From an uncultured Clostridium sp. (lineage in GTDB: Bacteria; Bacillota; Clostridia; Lachnospirales; Lachnospiraceae), in NCBI GenBank assembly GCA_900549235.1, contig URNT01000039.1, positions 1-28,259 of the forward strand: 28,259 nt of DNA, given 5' to 3'. The notes below the pieces were generated by a model that did not search any database, was not told where the DNA came from, and saw only the letters and a list, made by a program, of their open reading frames with translations. Positions 1 to 6,811 of this stretch are shown piece after piece. Every line of letters starts with the position of its first letter. Within the stretch, counting starts at the first letter, position 1. The translations under genes and the position numbers were made by a program.

Positions 1-138
1 ATGGGTAATTCCTTACTGGCTGTAAGGGGTATTAACCATAAATATATTGTAGTAGAGAAGGAGACAGCCTCCATGGAGCTGGTGCAGGCCTATGAGACCT
101 ATAGCTGGCAGGTGAAGGGGAGAGTGCAGGGAGAGTAA
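1..138 (+). CDS. Short unrecognised reading frame, possibly the end of a gene extending left of the window
   Basis: This frame is open from the first base (ATG at 1) to a TAA at 136-138 and would give 45 residues if it starts here. I do not recognise the product. Codon use (GTA GTA GAG AAG GAG, CTG GTG CAG GCC) matches that of the real genes in the window, so it looks coding rather than random. It ends just where similarity to the permease remnant on the other strand stops (about 140), which suggests a recombination junction. It may be the C-terminus of a longer gene to the left, or a fragment. No ribosome binding site can be assessed because the window starts at the ATG. Confidence 0.35.
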   Translation: MGNSLLAVRGINHKYIVVEKETASMELVQAYETYSWQVKGRVQGE

Positions 139-140
139 GG

Positions 141-596
141 GGAGGCAGCCAAAGATACTCATAAGCAGTACAAGGGAGCCAAGATCCACCATGGGAGAGG
201 AGGTCAGAAAGGAAAAGGTCACTCCAAGAGGAAGCCCCGCTCTGGTAAAACCGATAAACAAGGGGATAGAGGAGCAGGAGCAAATGGCGTCACCGTTCCC
301 AAAAGGGCGGCTGTGGTATTAGCTCCGATCCCATGAAACCTGCCCAGTATCTTCTTTGTCCTCTCTGGGGGAAAGAAGCTTTGAATATAGGAAATCACCA
401 TAATCAGAACACCTAACAGCACCATAATCTTTATTGTATCATAGATAAAAAACTGGACGCTTCCTCCCAGCCGGCTTCCAGGATCCAGGCCAAGCCTCCC
501 AAGTCCTGCTCCAACCAGTTCATTCAGCCATTTCATCCCGAGAACTTCATTCTGGAAGAAGTTTTGATTTGATCTTCCTGTAAAAAGCCGCTGCAA
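141..596 (-). pseudogene. UPF0718/DUF318-type permease, frameshifted and truncated
   Basis: Two minus-strand frames together encode the middle of a UPF0718 (DUF318) family membrane permease. The first reads NEVLGMKWLNELVG, a membrane span, SYIQSFFPPERTKKILGRFH and LLGTVTPF. It then runs out of frame. The second frame continues with the family's cysteine motif (CSCSSIPLFIGFTRAGLPLG) and SSPMVDLGSLVLLMSIFG. Adding one base in the A-run at 282-284 (plus strand CAAATGG) restores the conserved TPFCSCSSIPLF, so this is a single-base deletion or a sequencing error. Similarity stops near 140, so the C-terminal part is missing. The only start-like codon at the 5' end is a TTG at 596, and it lies inside the hairpin that terminates the upstream kinase gene. 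A start and promoter therefore also seem to be lost. Members of this family are proposed to move metalloid or sulfur compounds; no substrate can be assigned here. Confidence 0.8.
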
Positions 597-613
597 AAAG
601 GAACGGCTTTTTA
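581..613 (-). terminator. Hairpin downstream of the kinase/regulator operon
   Basis: A perfect 10-base inverted repeat (TAAAAAGCCG at 581-590 and CGGCTTTTTA at 604-613) has a 13-base loop. Read on the minus strand it lies about 70 bases after the kinase stop codon and ends in a T-run, as expected of an intrinsic terminator. Its A/T ends make it roughly symmetrical, so it could also act on plus-strand transcription. Confidence 0.6.
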
Positions 614-682
614 CCTAAGATATTCAAATCTGTTTTACTTGATATGAGTATAGAACATGAATCGAAAAAAGTCAATATGAGA

Positions 683-2539
683 TCAGTCGGTTTCTTCGTC
701 CTTAATAGCCGGCATCAATATGGTAACTTCCGTCCCTACTCCCAGTTCACTTTGAAAGGAAAGCCCGTATTCCTCCCCGTAAAGCCGTTTCAGCCTCATA
801 TTGGTATTGTACACCCCGATATGACGGGAGGAGGGCTCATACTGGGAGGCGGGTGTTTCCTCCAGCAGGGTATCCAGCTTGTCAGGCGGTATGCCTGCCC
901 CGTCGTCGGAGATGATAAAGGTGATCACGTCACCGAATTTCCAGCCGGTAAGGAGGATGCTGCCTTCCTTTTTATCCTTCATCATAATCCCGTGGAGAAG
1001 GGCATTTTCCACAATGGGCTGAAAGGTCAGCTTAGGGATCTGATAGTCCTTCAGCTCTCCGGGAACGTCAAGGATAAACTCTGCGCAGTGGTCGTAGCGC
1101 ATATTCTGCAGCTCCATATACAGGGACACATGGGCCAGATCGTCCCGGATCCGGTAGGTCAGCTCCCTCCGGCCAAGGGTCAGCTTGTAAAAACGGGACA
1201 GAGCCTGGACTGCCCGGGTTACCTTGTGGGGCTGGCCGTCCTGGGCCAGCCAGTTGATCATATCCAGGGTATTGTAGAGAAAATGCGGGTTGATCTGGGC
1301 CTGGAGGGCTCGGAAATCCGCCTTCGCAAGCTCCTCGGCTGCCGCCTTCTGGCCGTCTAACAGGTCGTTGATCTCCTGGGTCATATAGTTGTAGGTATCT
1401 GCCAGCACGCCGATCTCATCGCAGCCTGTATCCTTTTCCTCCAGAGGCTGGGGCCGTCCGGTGCGCACGGTTTCCATCTGCCTGGCTACCCGCGTGATCC
1501 GGTCAGCAATAGACACAGACAGGACAATGGCGGTTATGAGGGCCAGAAGGCTGAATCCTCCGTAAAGCGCTGCGAAACGGTACAAAATGGTCCGCCCGGA
1601 TTCCTTGATCTGCTGCTGGGGGATCACGGACACCAGATACCAGTCCGTATCAGGGATTTCAAAGCAGGTCACATAAAGAGCTCCGTCAGGATGGGAGATA
1701 AGGGACATGGCACCGGGCTCCCCTGCCAGTTTTCTCAGCCGGTCAGGAGACTGGGCGTACCGGGCTGCCGCCTGGCTGTCTGTGGAGGCGGCCACGAGAT
1801 TCTGCTCATTTACAAGGTAGGAAATATCATTTGCGTAAGCGGAGCTGGCTCCTAACATCTGAGTCAGTGCCTGCTCAGGAAAATAGAGGGCGATAAAGGC
1901 AGAGGTCCCCACCGGCTGTCCGTCCCGTTCCTGGGCCAGGTAAGAGACCCGGGTGATAAATGCTAGGGAGTCATCTGCCGGCCCTTCCCCTGGGGACAGA
2001 TAGGCAGAGGGACATAAAAGCTGCTCCCTTTCATCCCCTTCCATCAGCTGATACCAGGGGCTGTTCTCCACCAGGGAAAATGGTTCAAATAAAGGCCGGT
2101 GTCCCTCATTATACCTGGTCAGATCCCCGTAGGCCTCCTCATCATAATAGATCTGTATGGAGGTGATGAGAGAGGGCTCCATCAGGCTTTCCGTCAGAAA
2201 AAACAGGCTGTCCAGCCAGGAAGCCGAGATTGTTTCCTTTCCCGCGTCGGAACGGGAGGTCTGAAACAGCCCTTTGACTGCCGAGCTGGCAGTAAGGGTA
2301 TCGGCAGAATGAGATACCCGGGAGATCAGGTTCTGTACGGAAATGGCGGTCTGGGAGGCCAGAGCCTGCTCTGAGCGGATGGCGTCATCCTGGATGATGG
2401 TGTACATCTGCATGAACAGAAAGCCTGCCAGTACCGCTGTAGGCACCAGGAAGGGAATGGTATGGGAGATCATCAGCTTTGATCTCAGCTTCAGGTTGTA
2501 ATAATAATGATGGAGCAGATGTTTAAATAATCCTATCAT
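683..2539 (-). CDS. Membrane sensor histidine kinase, YesM/LytS-type (His_kinase PF06580)
   Basis: A 618-residue two-component sensor that should autophosphorylate on histidine and pass phosphate to the regulator encoded just upstream. Visible parts in order: a short cytoplasmic N-terminus, membrane span about 28-48, an extracellular sensing region about 50-320 of the dCache/PAS kind, span about 322-345, and a HAMP region 346-400. The His_kinase domain follows, with QINPHFLYN and the phospho-acceptor H419. The HATPase domain has its N-box around N512 (PIVENALLHG), G1 box DDGAGI at 545-550 and a late glycine-rich segment. All catalytic motifs are intact. The ATG overlaps the regulator's TGA (ATGA), so the two genes are translationally coupled. 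This class usually controls carbohydrate uptake, but no transporter lies beside this pair, so the signal is unknown. Confidence 0.93.
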   Translation of the reverse strand: MIGLFKHLLHHYYYNLKLRSKLMISHTIPFLVPTAVLAGFLFMQMYTIIQDDAIRSEQALASQTAISVQNLISRVSHSADTLTASSAVKGLFQTSRSDAGKETISASWLDSLFFLTESLMEPSLITSIQIYYDEEAYGDLTRYNEGHRPLFEPFSLVENSPWYQLMEGDEREQLLCPSAYLSPGEGPADDSLAFITRVSYLAQERDGQPVGTSAFIALYFPEQALTQMLGASSAYANDISYLVNEQNLVAASTDSQAAARYAQSPDRLRKLAGEPGAMSLISHPDGALYVTCFEIPDTDWYLVSVIPQQQIKESGRTILYRFAALYGGFSLLALITAIVLSVSIADRITRVARQMETVRTGRPQPLEEKDTGCDEIGVLADTYNYMTQEINDLLDGQKAAAEELAKADFRALQAQINPHFLYNTLDMINWLAQDGQPHKVTRAVQALSRFYKLTLGRRELTYRIRDDLAHVSLYMELQNMRYDHCAEFILDVPGELKDYQIPKLTFQPIVENALLHGIMMKDKKEGSILLTGWKFGDVITFIISDDGAGIPPDKLDTLLEETPASQYEPSSRHIGVYNTNMRLKRLYGEEYGLSFQSELGVGTEVTILMPAIKDEETD

Positions 2540-4092
2540 GAAAGCATTTTCTCCCTGTATTCAGACGGTGACAGGCCCACCAGCTTCTTAAAGGCCCTGC
2601 TGTAATAGTTTCCGTCGCTGTAGCCCACTCTGGAGGAAATATCCGTGATCTTATACCTGGGATCCCCAAGAAGCTGCTTGGACATTTTGATCCGGTAGTC
2701 GGTCAGGTATTGGTTCAGGGTCTGGCCCGTTTCATTCTTAAATAAGGTGCATACATAGCTGGGGGACAGCCGCACGCAGGAACTTACATCCGGCACAGAA
2801 AGGGCCGGGTTCTGGTAATTGTGGTGGATAAAATCCTTGACCTGAAAGATCAGGGGGTGTTCCAGGCTGTTTTCTTTTAAGGCGTCAAAGTACCGGGAAA
2901 CCTTTCCGTCAAGAAGGCGGTGAAGCTCCGTCAGGATGGAGCAGTCCCGCACCCCTTCCCAGATGGAATCCGAGCCTCCGTCCTCCCGCTGCCACAGCAG
3001 GAGATGATTTTCCAGACTGATCTCCTCCAGCTTGCCCAGATACCGGTAGTAAAGATCCCGGATCTGATCCGGCAGCAGGGGGCTGGCGGAGCATAGGGAG
3101 AGATACAGCGTCTGGACGGCCTCATGAGCCTGGGTTTCATTTTTCCCTGTCAAGGCGGAGGAAAAGCTGAGGAACAGATCAGCCCCCGGCGTGCCCCCGT
3201 CCCCCGGTTCCCTCCGGGTTAGGATGGAGCCATATTCGTGGAAAAAGCTGCCCTCCAGCAGCTCCTCAGCCTCCAGGTAAGAAAGCCGTACCTTTTTTAG
3301 ACCCCACACGGCAGGTCCCACAGCCAGGAAGAACTGAGGCAGGATCCCTGCTACCTGCTCCCGGATATAGGAGGCGCAGGAGAGAAGGGTTTCCCTGCTG
3401 AGCTTTTCAGGAGCGGTAAGAAGGCTGATCAGATACCGGTCAGCCCGGAGGGAGGTGAACCGCCGAAGCCCATGCTCCTTTAAAAACGTTTCATAGGCTA
3501 TGCTTACAGGCCTCATGGCGGCTTCCGCAGCCCTGGAAAGGGGCTCTGTGCAGTCAAGAATGGTGACTGCGGCCCAGGTATCCTCCCCAAGGGGCGGCTC
3601 GATCTGGGAAAAAAGAGAGGAGAGCTCCTCCTCGTCCGCCTCCGGGCCTGTAAGCAGGATTACCAGCCGGTTCATCAGCGTTTTTTCACGCAGCTGCCTG
3701 GCGGTGGCCCCTGCTTTTTTCTTCCGGCTGTCTGCGGCGGCGGCAGACAGGGCCTCCTCAAGCTCTGTCATATCAAGGGGCTTTTCCACATAGCTCACTG
3801 CCTTCAGCTTGATGGCCGCTTTCAGATATTCCTTATCCGAATAGGCGCTCATAAAAACGATTACCGTATCCGGAAGCTGCTCCAGGATCTGTTCAGCCAT
3901 CACCACTCCATTCATACGGGGCATTCGGACATCTGTCAGCACAATATCCGGCTTCTGGTCCAGGGCCAGCTTCAGCCCATGGATCCCGTCATCTGCCAGG
4001 AGCACCTGAGAGATCCCAAGTCCTTCCAGATCCAGATGGCTGCGTATGCCCTCCCTGGTCAGTTTTTCATCATCTGCAATTAAAAGCTTCAT
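2536..4092 (-). CDS. Response regulator with AraC-type DNA-binding domain, YesN-like
   Basis: A 518-residue cytoplasmic transcription regulator, partner of the adjoining kinase. The receiver domain (about 1-120) has the acidic pair D7/D8, phospho-acceptor D54 (VLTDVRMPRMNG), S82 and K104-P105. A long middle region (about 130-405) has no recognised motif, which is normal for YesN proteins. The C-terminal 105 residues form two AraC helix-turn-helix motifs (LSVPDVSSCVRLSPSYV and ITDISSRVGYSDGNYYSRAF). The start is set at the ATG at 4092 because GGAGGG lies 6 bases upstream; the in-frame TTG at 4107 precedes that site. A weak promoter candidate (TGTAAT-N17-TAAAAT) lies at 4156-4128 on the minus strand. 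It is first in an operon with the kinase. Confidence 0.93.
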   Translation of the reverse strand: MKLLIADDEKLTREGIRSHLDLEGLGISQVLLADDGIHGLKLALDQKPDIVLTDVRMPRMNGVVMAEQILEQLPDTVIVFMSAYSDKEYLKAAIKLKAVSYVEKPLDMTELEEALSAAAADSRKKKAGATARQLREKTLMNRLVILLTGPEADEEELSSLFSQIEPPLGEDTWAAVTILDCTEPLSRAAEAAMRPVSIAYETFLKEHGLRRFTSLRADRYLISLLTAPEKLSRETLLSCASYIREQVAGILPQFFLAVGPAVWGLKKVRLSYLEAEELLEGSFFHEYGSILTRREPGDGGTPGADLFLSFSSALTGKNETQAHEAVQTLYLSLCSASPLLPDQIRDLYYRYLGKLEEISLENHLLLWQREDGGSDSIWEGVRDCSILTELHRLLDGKVSRYFDALKENSLEHPLIFQVKDFIHHNYQNPALSVPDVSSCVRLSPSYVCTLFKNETGQTLNQYLTDYRIKMSKQLLGDPRYKITDISSRVGYSDGNYYSRAFKKLVGLSPSEYREKMLS

Positions 4093-4198
4093 CCTAAACC
4101 CTCCCAAATCACGTCATCATCTCTCTTATTTTAACAGAGAACTAGAAAATATTACAGCATTTTGAAAAATAATACTATGGAAAAGAAGGGGATTCGGA

Positions 4199-4207
4199 TG
4201 ATATGAT
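4199..4207 (+). promoter_or_regulatory. Extended -10 promoter candidate for the HPr-like gene
   Basis: TGATATGAT fits an extended -10 element (TG-N-TATGAT) and needs little -35 sequence, which is absent here. Transcription would begin near 4214, giving a leader of about 115 bases before the start codon. Confidence 0.45.
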
Positions 4208-4254
4208 AAACCTGTCAGACAGAGAACTGACAGCAGAACACGCATACAGGCATG

Positions 4255-4299
4255 GCCGGATGCAGGCTTACCGTAAGCTCCCATCCCCCAGTATCCGGC
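4255..4299 (+). promoter_or_regulatory. Nested inverted repeats in the leader of the HPr-like gene
   Basis: An outer repeat GCCGGAT (4255-4261) with ATCCGGC (4293-4299) encloses an inner perfect repeat GCTTAC (4266-4271) with GTAAGC (4273-4278). Together they make a branched or stacked stem ending about 17 bases before the ribosome binding site. A T-rich stretch follows (4304-4313), so it could be a weak attenuator, an RNA-binding site or a translation-control structure. I do not recognise a known riboswitch class. Confidence 0.4.
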
Positions 4300-4328
4300 T
4301 GTGATTTTATTATATGGAGGCGATCACC

Positions 4329-4556
4329 ATGACAAGAATCAGACTGAAATTCGAGAAGGCAGACCAGATCATCGACTTTGTGCGGATCATCAGCCGTTAT
4401 GAATTTGACGCAGATGTAAAATGCGGCAGCCGTACCGTAGACGCGAAATCCATCGTAGGGGTATTATCCCTGGCAAAATCAAAGCCAGTGGAGCTGATCC
4501 TTCACTCGGAGTCCTGCGGCGACCTGTTAGAAGCCATCGCTTCCTATGCCGCATAA
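4329..4556 (+). CDS. HPr-family protein lacking the catalytic histidine (Crh-like)
   Basis: A 75-residue small cytoplasmic protein of the PTS HPr fold. The segment VDAKSIVGVLSLAKSK aligns with the HPr regulatory-serine region, placing S41 at the position of HPr Ser46, the site phosphorylated by HPr kinase. The region where HPr carries GIHARPA with His15 is shortened and has no histidine (EKADQIIDFV), so it cannot carry phosphate from enzyme I to sugar permeases. The inferred role is regulatory, as for Bacillus Crh, for instance as a CcpA corepressor. The start is ATG 4329 because GGAGG (4316-4320) lies 8 bases before it; the in-frame ATG at 4314 overlaps that site. It precedes the thiamine operon but has its own leader, and a new promoter follows its stop codon at once. 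Confidence 0.75.
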   Translation: MTRIRLKFEKADQIIDFVRIISRYEFDADVKCGSRTVDAKSIVGVLSLAKSKPVELILHSESCGDLLEAIASYAA

Positions 4557-4561
4557 TCAAT

Positions 4562-4590
4562 TTGACTTTTCTCATCCTGCGTAGTATACT
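4562..4590 (+). promoter_or_regulatory. Sigma-A promoter for the thiamine uptake operon
   Basis: TTGACT (4562-4567) and TATACT (4585-4590) are separated by exactly 17 bases. Transcription would start near 4597, just ahead of the TPP aptamer. Confidence 0.8.
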
Positions 4591-4606
4591 GATTCAGGAA
4601 AATCAA

Positions 4607-4691
4607 AAGGGGTGCTGGCCGGGAAGGCCGGCTGAGACGGCAGAGGCCGAACCCTGTAACCTGATCTGGATAATGCCAGCGTAGGAACCTT
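4607..4691 (+). ncRNA. TPP riboswitch (THI element)
   Basis: The conserved TPP-aptamer blocks appear in order: GGGGTGCTGG, GGCTGAGA, ACCCTGTAACCTGATCTGGA and TAATGCCAGCGTAGGAA. The AAGG/CCTT ends can pair as P1. Thiamine pyrophosphate binding should stabilise this fold and favour the terminator at 4711-4741, lowering expression of the downstream uptake operon when the cofactor is plentiful. Confidence 0.95.
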
Positions 4692-4710
4692 AAGGCACAG
4701 CCTCTTTGCT

Positions 4711-4741
4711 CCCGCCCGGACGATCCGGACGGGATTTTTTT
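4711..4741 (+). terminator. Riboswitch-controlled intrinsic terminator
   Basis: CCCGCCCGGA and TCCGGACGGG form a strong 10-base stem (one mismatch) around a CGA loop, followed by ATTTTTTT. It sits between the TPP aptamer and the first gene, as expected for transcriptional attenuation. Confidence 0.9.
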
Positions 4742-4759
4742 GTGAAAAGGAGAAAAGAC

Positions 4760-5059
4760 ATGAATGCAAGCGTAGCCATCCAGTCCCTGCCAAAGGCAGC
4801 AGACGACGAAGAACTGATCCGTATTGTAGACGAGGTGATCGACTATATAAAGAGCACCGGCCTGAACTACTATGTAGGACCCTTTGAGACCACCATTGAG
4901 GGGGATTATGATGAGCTTATGGATATTGTAAAGGAGTGCCAGCATATCGCGGTCCGGGCAGGAGCCCCTTCCGTATCCGCTTACATCAAGGTATCCTATC
5001 GTCCGGAAGGAGATGTACTCAGCATTGAAAAGAAAGTCGCAAAGCACCACGCCGGATGA
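4760..5059 (+). CDS. MTH1187/YkoF-type thiamine-binding protein (DUF77)
   Basis: A 99-residue cytoplasmic protein of the thiamine-binding family PF01910 (DUF77; MTH1187, YqgV). Family-like segments are VAIQSLPKAAD, VDEVIDYIKSTGLNYYVGPFETTIEGDYDELMDIVKE in pieces, and SAYIKVSYRP near the end. These proteins form ferredoxin-like folds that bind thiamine or its pyrimidine moiety. The start ATG at 4760 has AAAGGAG about 7 bases upstream. It is the first gene under the TPP riboswitch and its 3' end overlaps the permease gene by 47 bases. The likely role is handling or presenting thiamine or hydroxymethylpyrimidine during uptake or salvage. The family call is firm; the ligand is inferred from context. 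Confidence 0.88.
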   Translation: MNASVAIQSLPKAADDEELIRIVDEVIDYIKSTGLNYYVGPFETTIEGDYDELMDIVKECQHIAVRAGAPSVSAYIKVSYRPEGDVLSIEKKVAKHHAG

Positions 5060-5819
5060 TAACGGCTGGTTCTGGTCCCCTCTGGCGATCCTGATCCTGC
5101 TGCTCATATGGCAGGGGGCAGTATCTCTCCAGCTGGTCCAGGGTTTTATGCTGCCATCTCCTATCCAGGTGGGAAAGGCCCTGATTCAGGACTTCCCCCT
5201 GTTGTTAGAGCATGGGGCCATCACCCTTTCCGAGGCGGCCCTGGGGCTTTTCTTCGGCGTAGCCATCGGCTTTGGGGCAGCAGTGGCCATGGACCGGTTC
5301 AGGGGGCTTTATAAAGCCTTTTACCCCATTGTAGTGCTGACCCAGACCATACCGGCAGTGGCTATCGCCCCTCTTTTAGTGCTGTGGTTCGGCTATGAGA
5401 TGACCCCCAAGGTGATCCTGATCGTGATCACCACCTTCTTCCCCATCACCGTAGGCCTGTTAAATGGCTTTGGCTCCGCGGACAAGGACGCTGTCAGCCT
5501 TCTAAGGGCCATGGGCGCAGGAGAATTTCAGATCTTCTGCTACATCAAGTTTCCGGGAGCTCTGGGGCATTTCTTTTCAAGCCTTCGGATCTCCGCCTCT
5601 TATGCGGTGGTGGGAGCGGTGATCTCTGAGTGGCTGGGAGGCTTCGGCGGTCTTGGGGTCTATATGACCCGGGTAAAAAAGGCATTTTCCTTTGATAAAA
5701 TGTTCGCGGTGATCCTTCTGGTTTCAGCCATCAGCCTGCTTCTTATGTGGGCAGTGGATCAGCTTCAGAGGCTGTGCATGCCCTGGGAGCAGCCCGCGGG
5801 AAGGAGACAGAAACGATGA
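5013..5819 (+). CDS. thiX: ABC transporter permease for thiamine precursor (ThiX-like)
   Basis: A 268-residue inner-membrane subunit of the BPD_transp_1 family, close to the SsuC/TauC/ThiX group. About six hydrophobic spans are visible, starting with WSPLAILILLLIWQG. The cytoplasmic EAA-type coupling loop is around GAGEFQIFCYIKFPGALG. The operon position between a TPP riboswitch and a THI5/NMT1-type binding lipoprotein indicates import of a pyrimidine precursor of thiamine rather than sulfonates. The start is uncertain: ATG 5013 directly abuts AAGGAG (5007-5012), which is too close, while the in-frame TTG at 5025 has that site 12 bases upstream. The gene ends in an ATGA overlap with the lipoprotein gene. 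Confidence 0.85.
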   Translation: MYSALKRKSQSTTPDDNGWFWSPLAILILLLIWQGAVSLQLVQGFMLPSPIQVGKALIQDFPLLLEHGAITLSEAALGLFFGVAIGFGAAVAMDRFRGLYKAFYPIVVLTQTIPAVAIAPLLVLWFGYEMTPKVILIVITTFFPITVGLLNGFGSADKDAVSLLRAMGAGEFQIFCYIKFPGALGHFFSSLRISASYAVVGAVISEWLGGFGGLGVYMTRVKKAFSFDKMFAVILLVSAISLLLMWAVDQLQRLCMPWEQPAGRRQKR

Positions 5820-6799
5820 AAAAGAAATTACTTGCAGGTGCCCTTCTGGGACTTAGCCTGCTGCTTACAGCCTGTGCAAAGGAGAGCGAGGAGCTGACTC
5901 CCATTACCTTTGTACTGGACTGGACACCAAATACGAACCATACCGGTCTTTATGTAGCTCAGGAAAAGGGATATTTTGAAGAGGAGGGCCTTAAGGTAGA
6001 CATCGTACAGCCTCCGGAGGACGGGGCAGAGGTGCTGACTGCCTCTGGAAAAGCCCAGTTTGGCGTATCCTTCCAGGACAGCCTGGCTCCTGCCTTTTCC
6101 GGCGACGAGGCTCTGCCTGTTACGGCAGTTGCAGCTGTGATCCAGCACAATACCTCCGGCATCATTTCCAGAAAGGGTGAGGGCATGGACCGCCCCAAGG
6201 GACTGGAAGGCAGGAAATACGCCACTTGGAACGGCCCCATCGAGCTTGCCATGTTAAAGCAGGCAGTAGAAAAGGACGGCGGGGATTTTGATCTGGTGGA
6301 GCTGATCCCAAGTACGGTAACAGACGAGGTTTCCGCCCTGCAGACAAAGTCCGTAGACGCCATCTGGATCTTCTACGCCTGGGCCGGGGTAAAGACGGAG
6401 ACCGAGGGGCTGGAGACAGACTATTTTGCCTTTTCGGATTTGGAACCTGCCTTTGATTACTACACCCCTGTGATCATTGCCAATAATGCATTCCTGGAAG
6501 AAAATCCCGATACAGCGAAGGCATTTTTAAGGGCTCTGTCAAAGGGCTATGAGGATGCCATAAAGGATCCGGAGGGCGCGGCTGATATTCTGGCAAAGGC
6601 GGCCCCAGAACTGGATCCGGAGCTTTTAAAGGCAAGCCAGAAGTGGCTTACAGACCAGTACCAGGCAGACGCGGTAAAATGGGGCTATATTGACCCGGAG
6701 CGCTGGAACGGTTTTTATCAGTGGCTCAATGAAAACAGCCTGACTGAGAACCCAATTCCGGACAACACAGGATTTTCCAATGATTTCCTGCCGCAGTAA
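5816..6799 (+). CDS. thiY: THI5/NMT1-type substrate-binding lipoprotein (ThiY-like)
   Basis: A 327-residue extracytoplasmic binding protein of the ABC importer. It has a lipoprotein signal peptide (MKKKLLAGALLGLSLLLTAC) with the lipidated cysteine at 20. The mature part has the NMT1/THI5 signature FVLDWTPNTNHTGLYVAQEKG, then GYFEEEGLKV and QFGVSFQDSL. This family binds formyl-aminopyrimidine or hydroxymethylpyrimidine compounds. The start ATG at 5816 is coupled to the permease stop (ATGA) and has AAGGAG 9 bases upstream. The TPP-riboswitch context supports a thiamine pyrimidine precursor as ligand; the exact compound cannot be read from sequence. Confidence 0.9.
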   Translation: MKKKLLAGALLGLSLLLTACAKESEELTPITFVLDWTPNTNHTGLYVAQEKGYFEEEGLKVDIVQPPEDGAEVLTASGKAQFGVSFQDSLAPAFSGDEALPVTAVAAVIQHNTSGIISRKGEGMDRPKGLEGRKYATWNGPIELAMLKQAVEKDGGDFDLVELIPSTVTDEVSALQTKSVDAIWIFYAWAGVKTETEGLETDYFAFSDLEPAFDYYTPVIIANNAFLEENPDTAKAFLRALSKGYEDAIKDPEGAADILAKAAPELDPELLKASQKWLTDQYQADAVKWGYIDPERWNGFYQWLNENSLTENPIPDNTGFSNDFLPQ

Positions 6800-6811
6800 A
6801 AGGAGGCACCT

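Noticed and set aside
644..1360. Long plus-strand open frame (238 codons) opposite the sensor kinase
   Set aside because: It lies within the kinase gene, whose complete domain set is on the minus strand. No ribosome site or family motif is visible; it is a shadow of GC-rich codon use.
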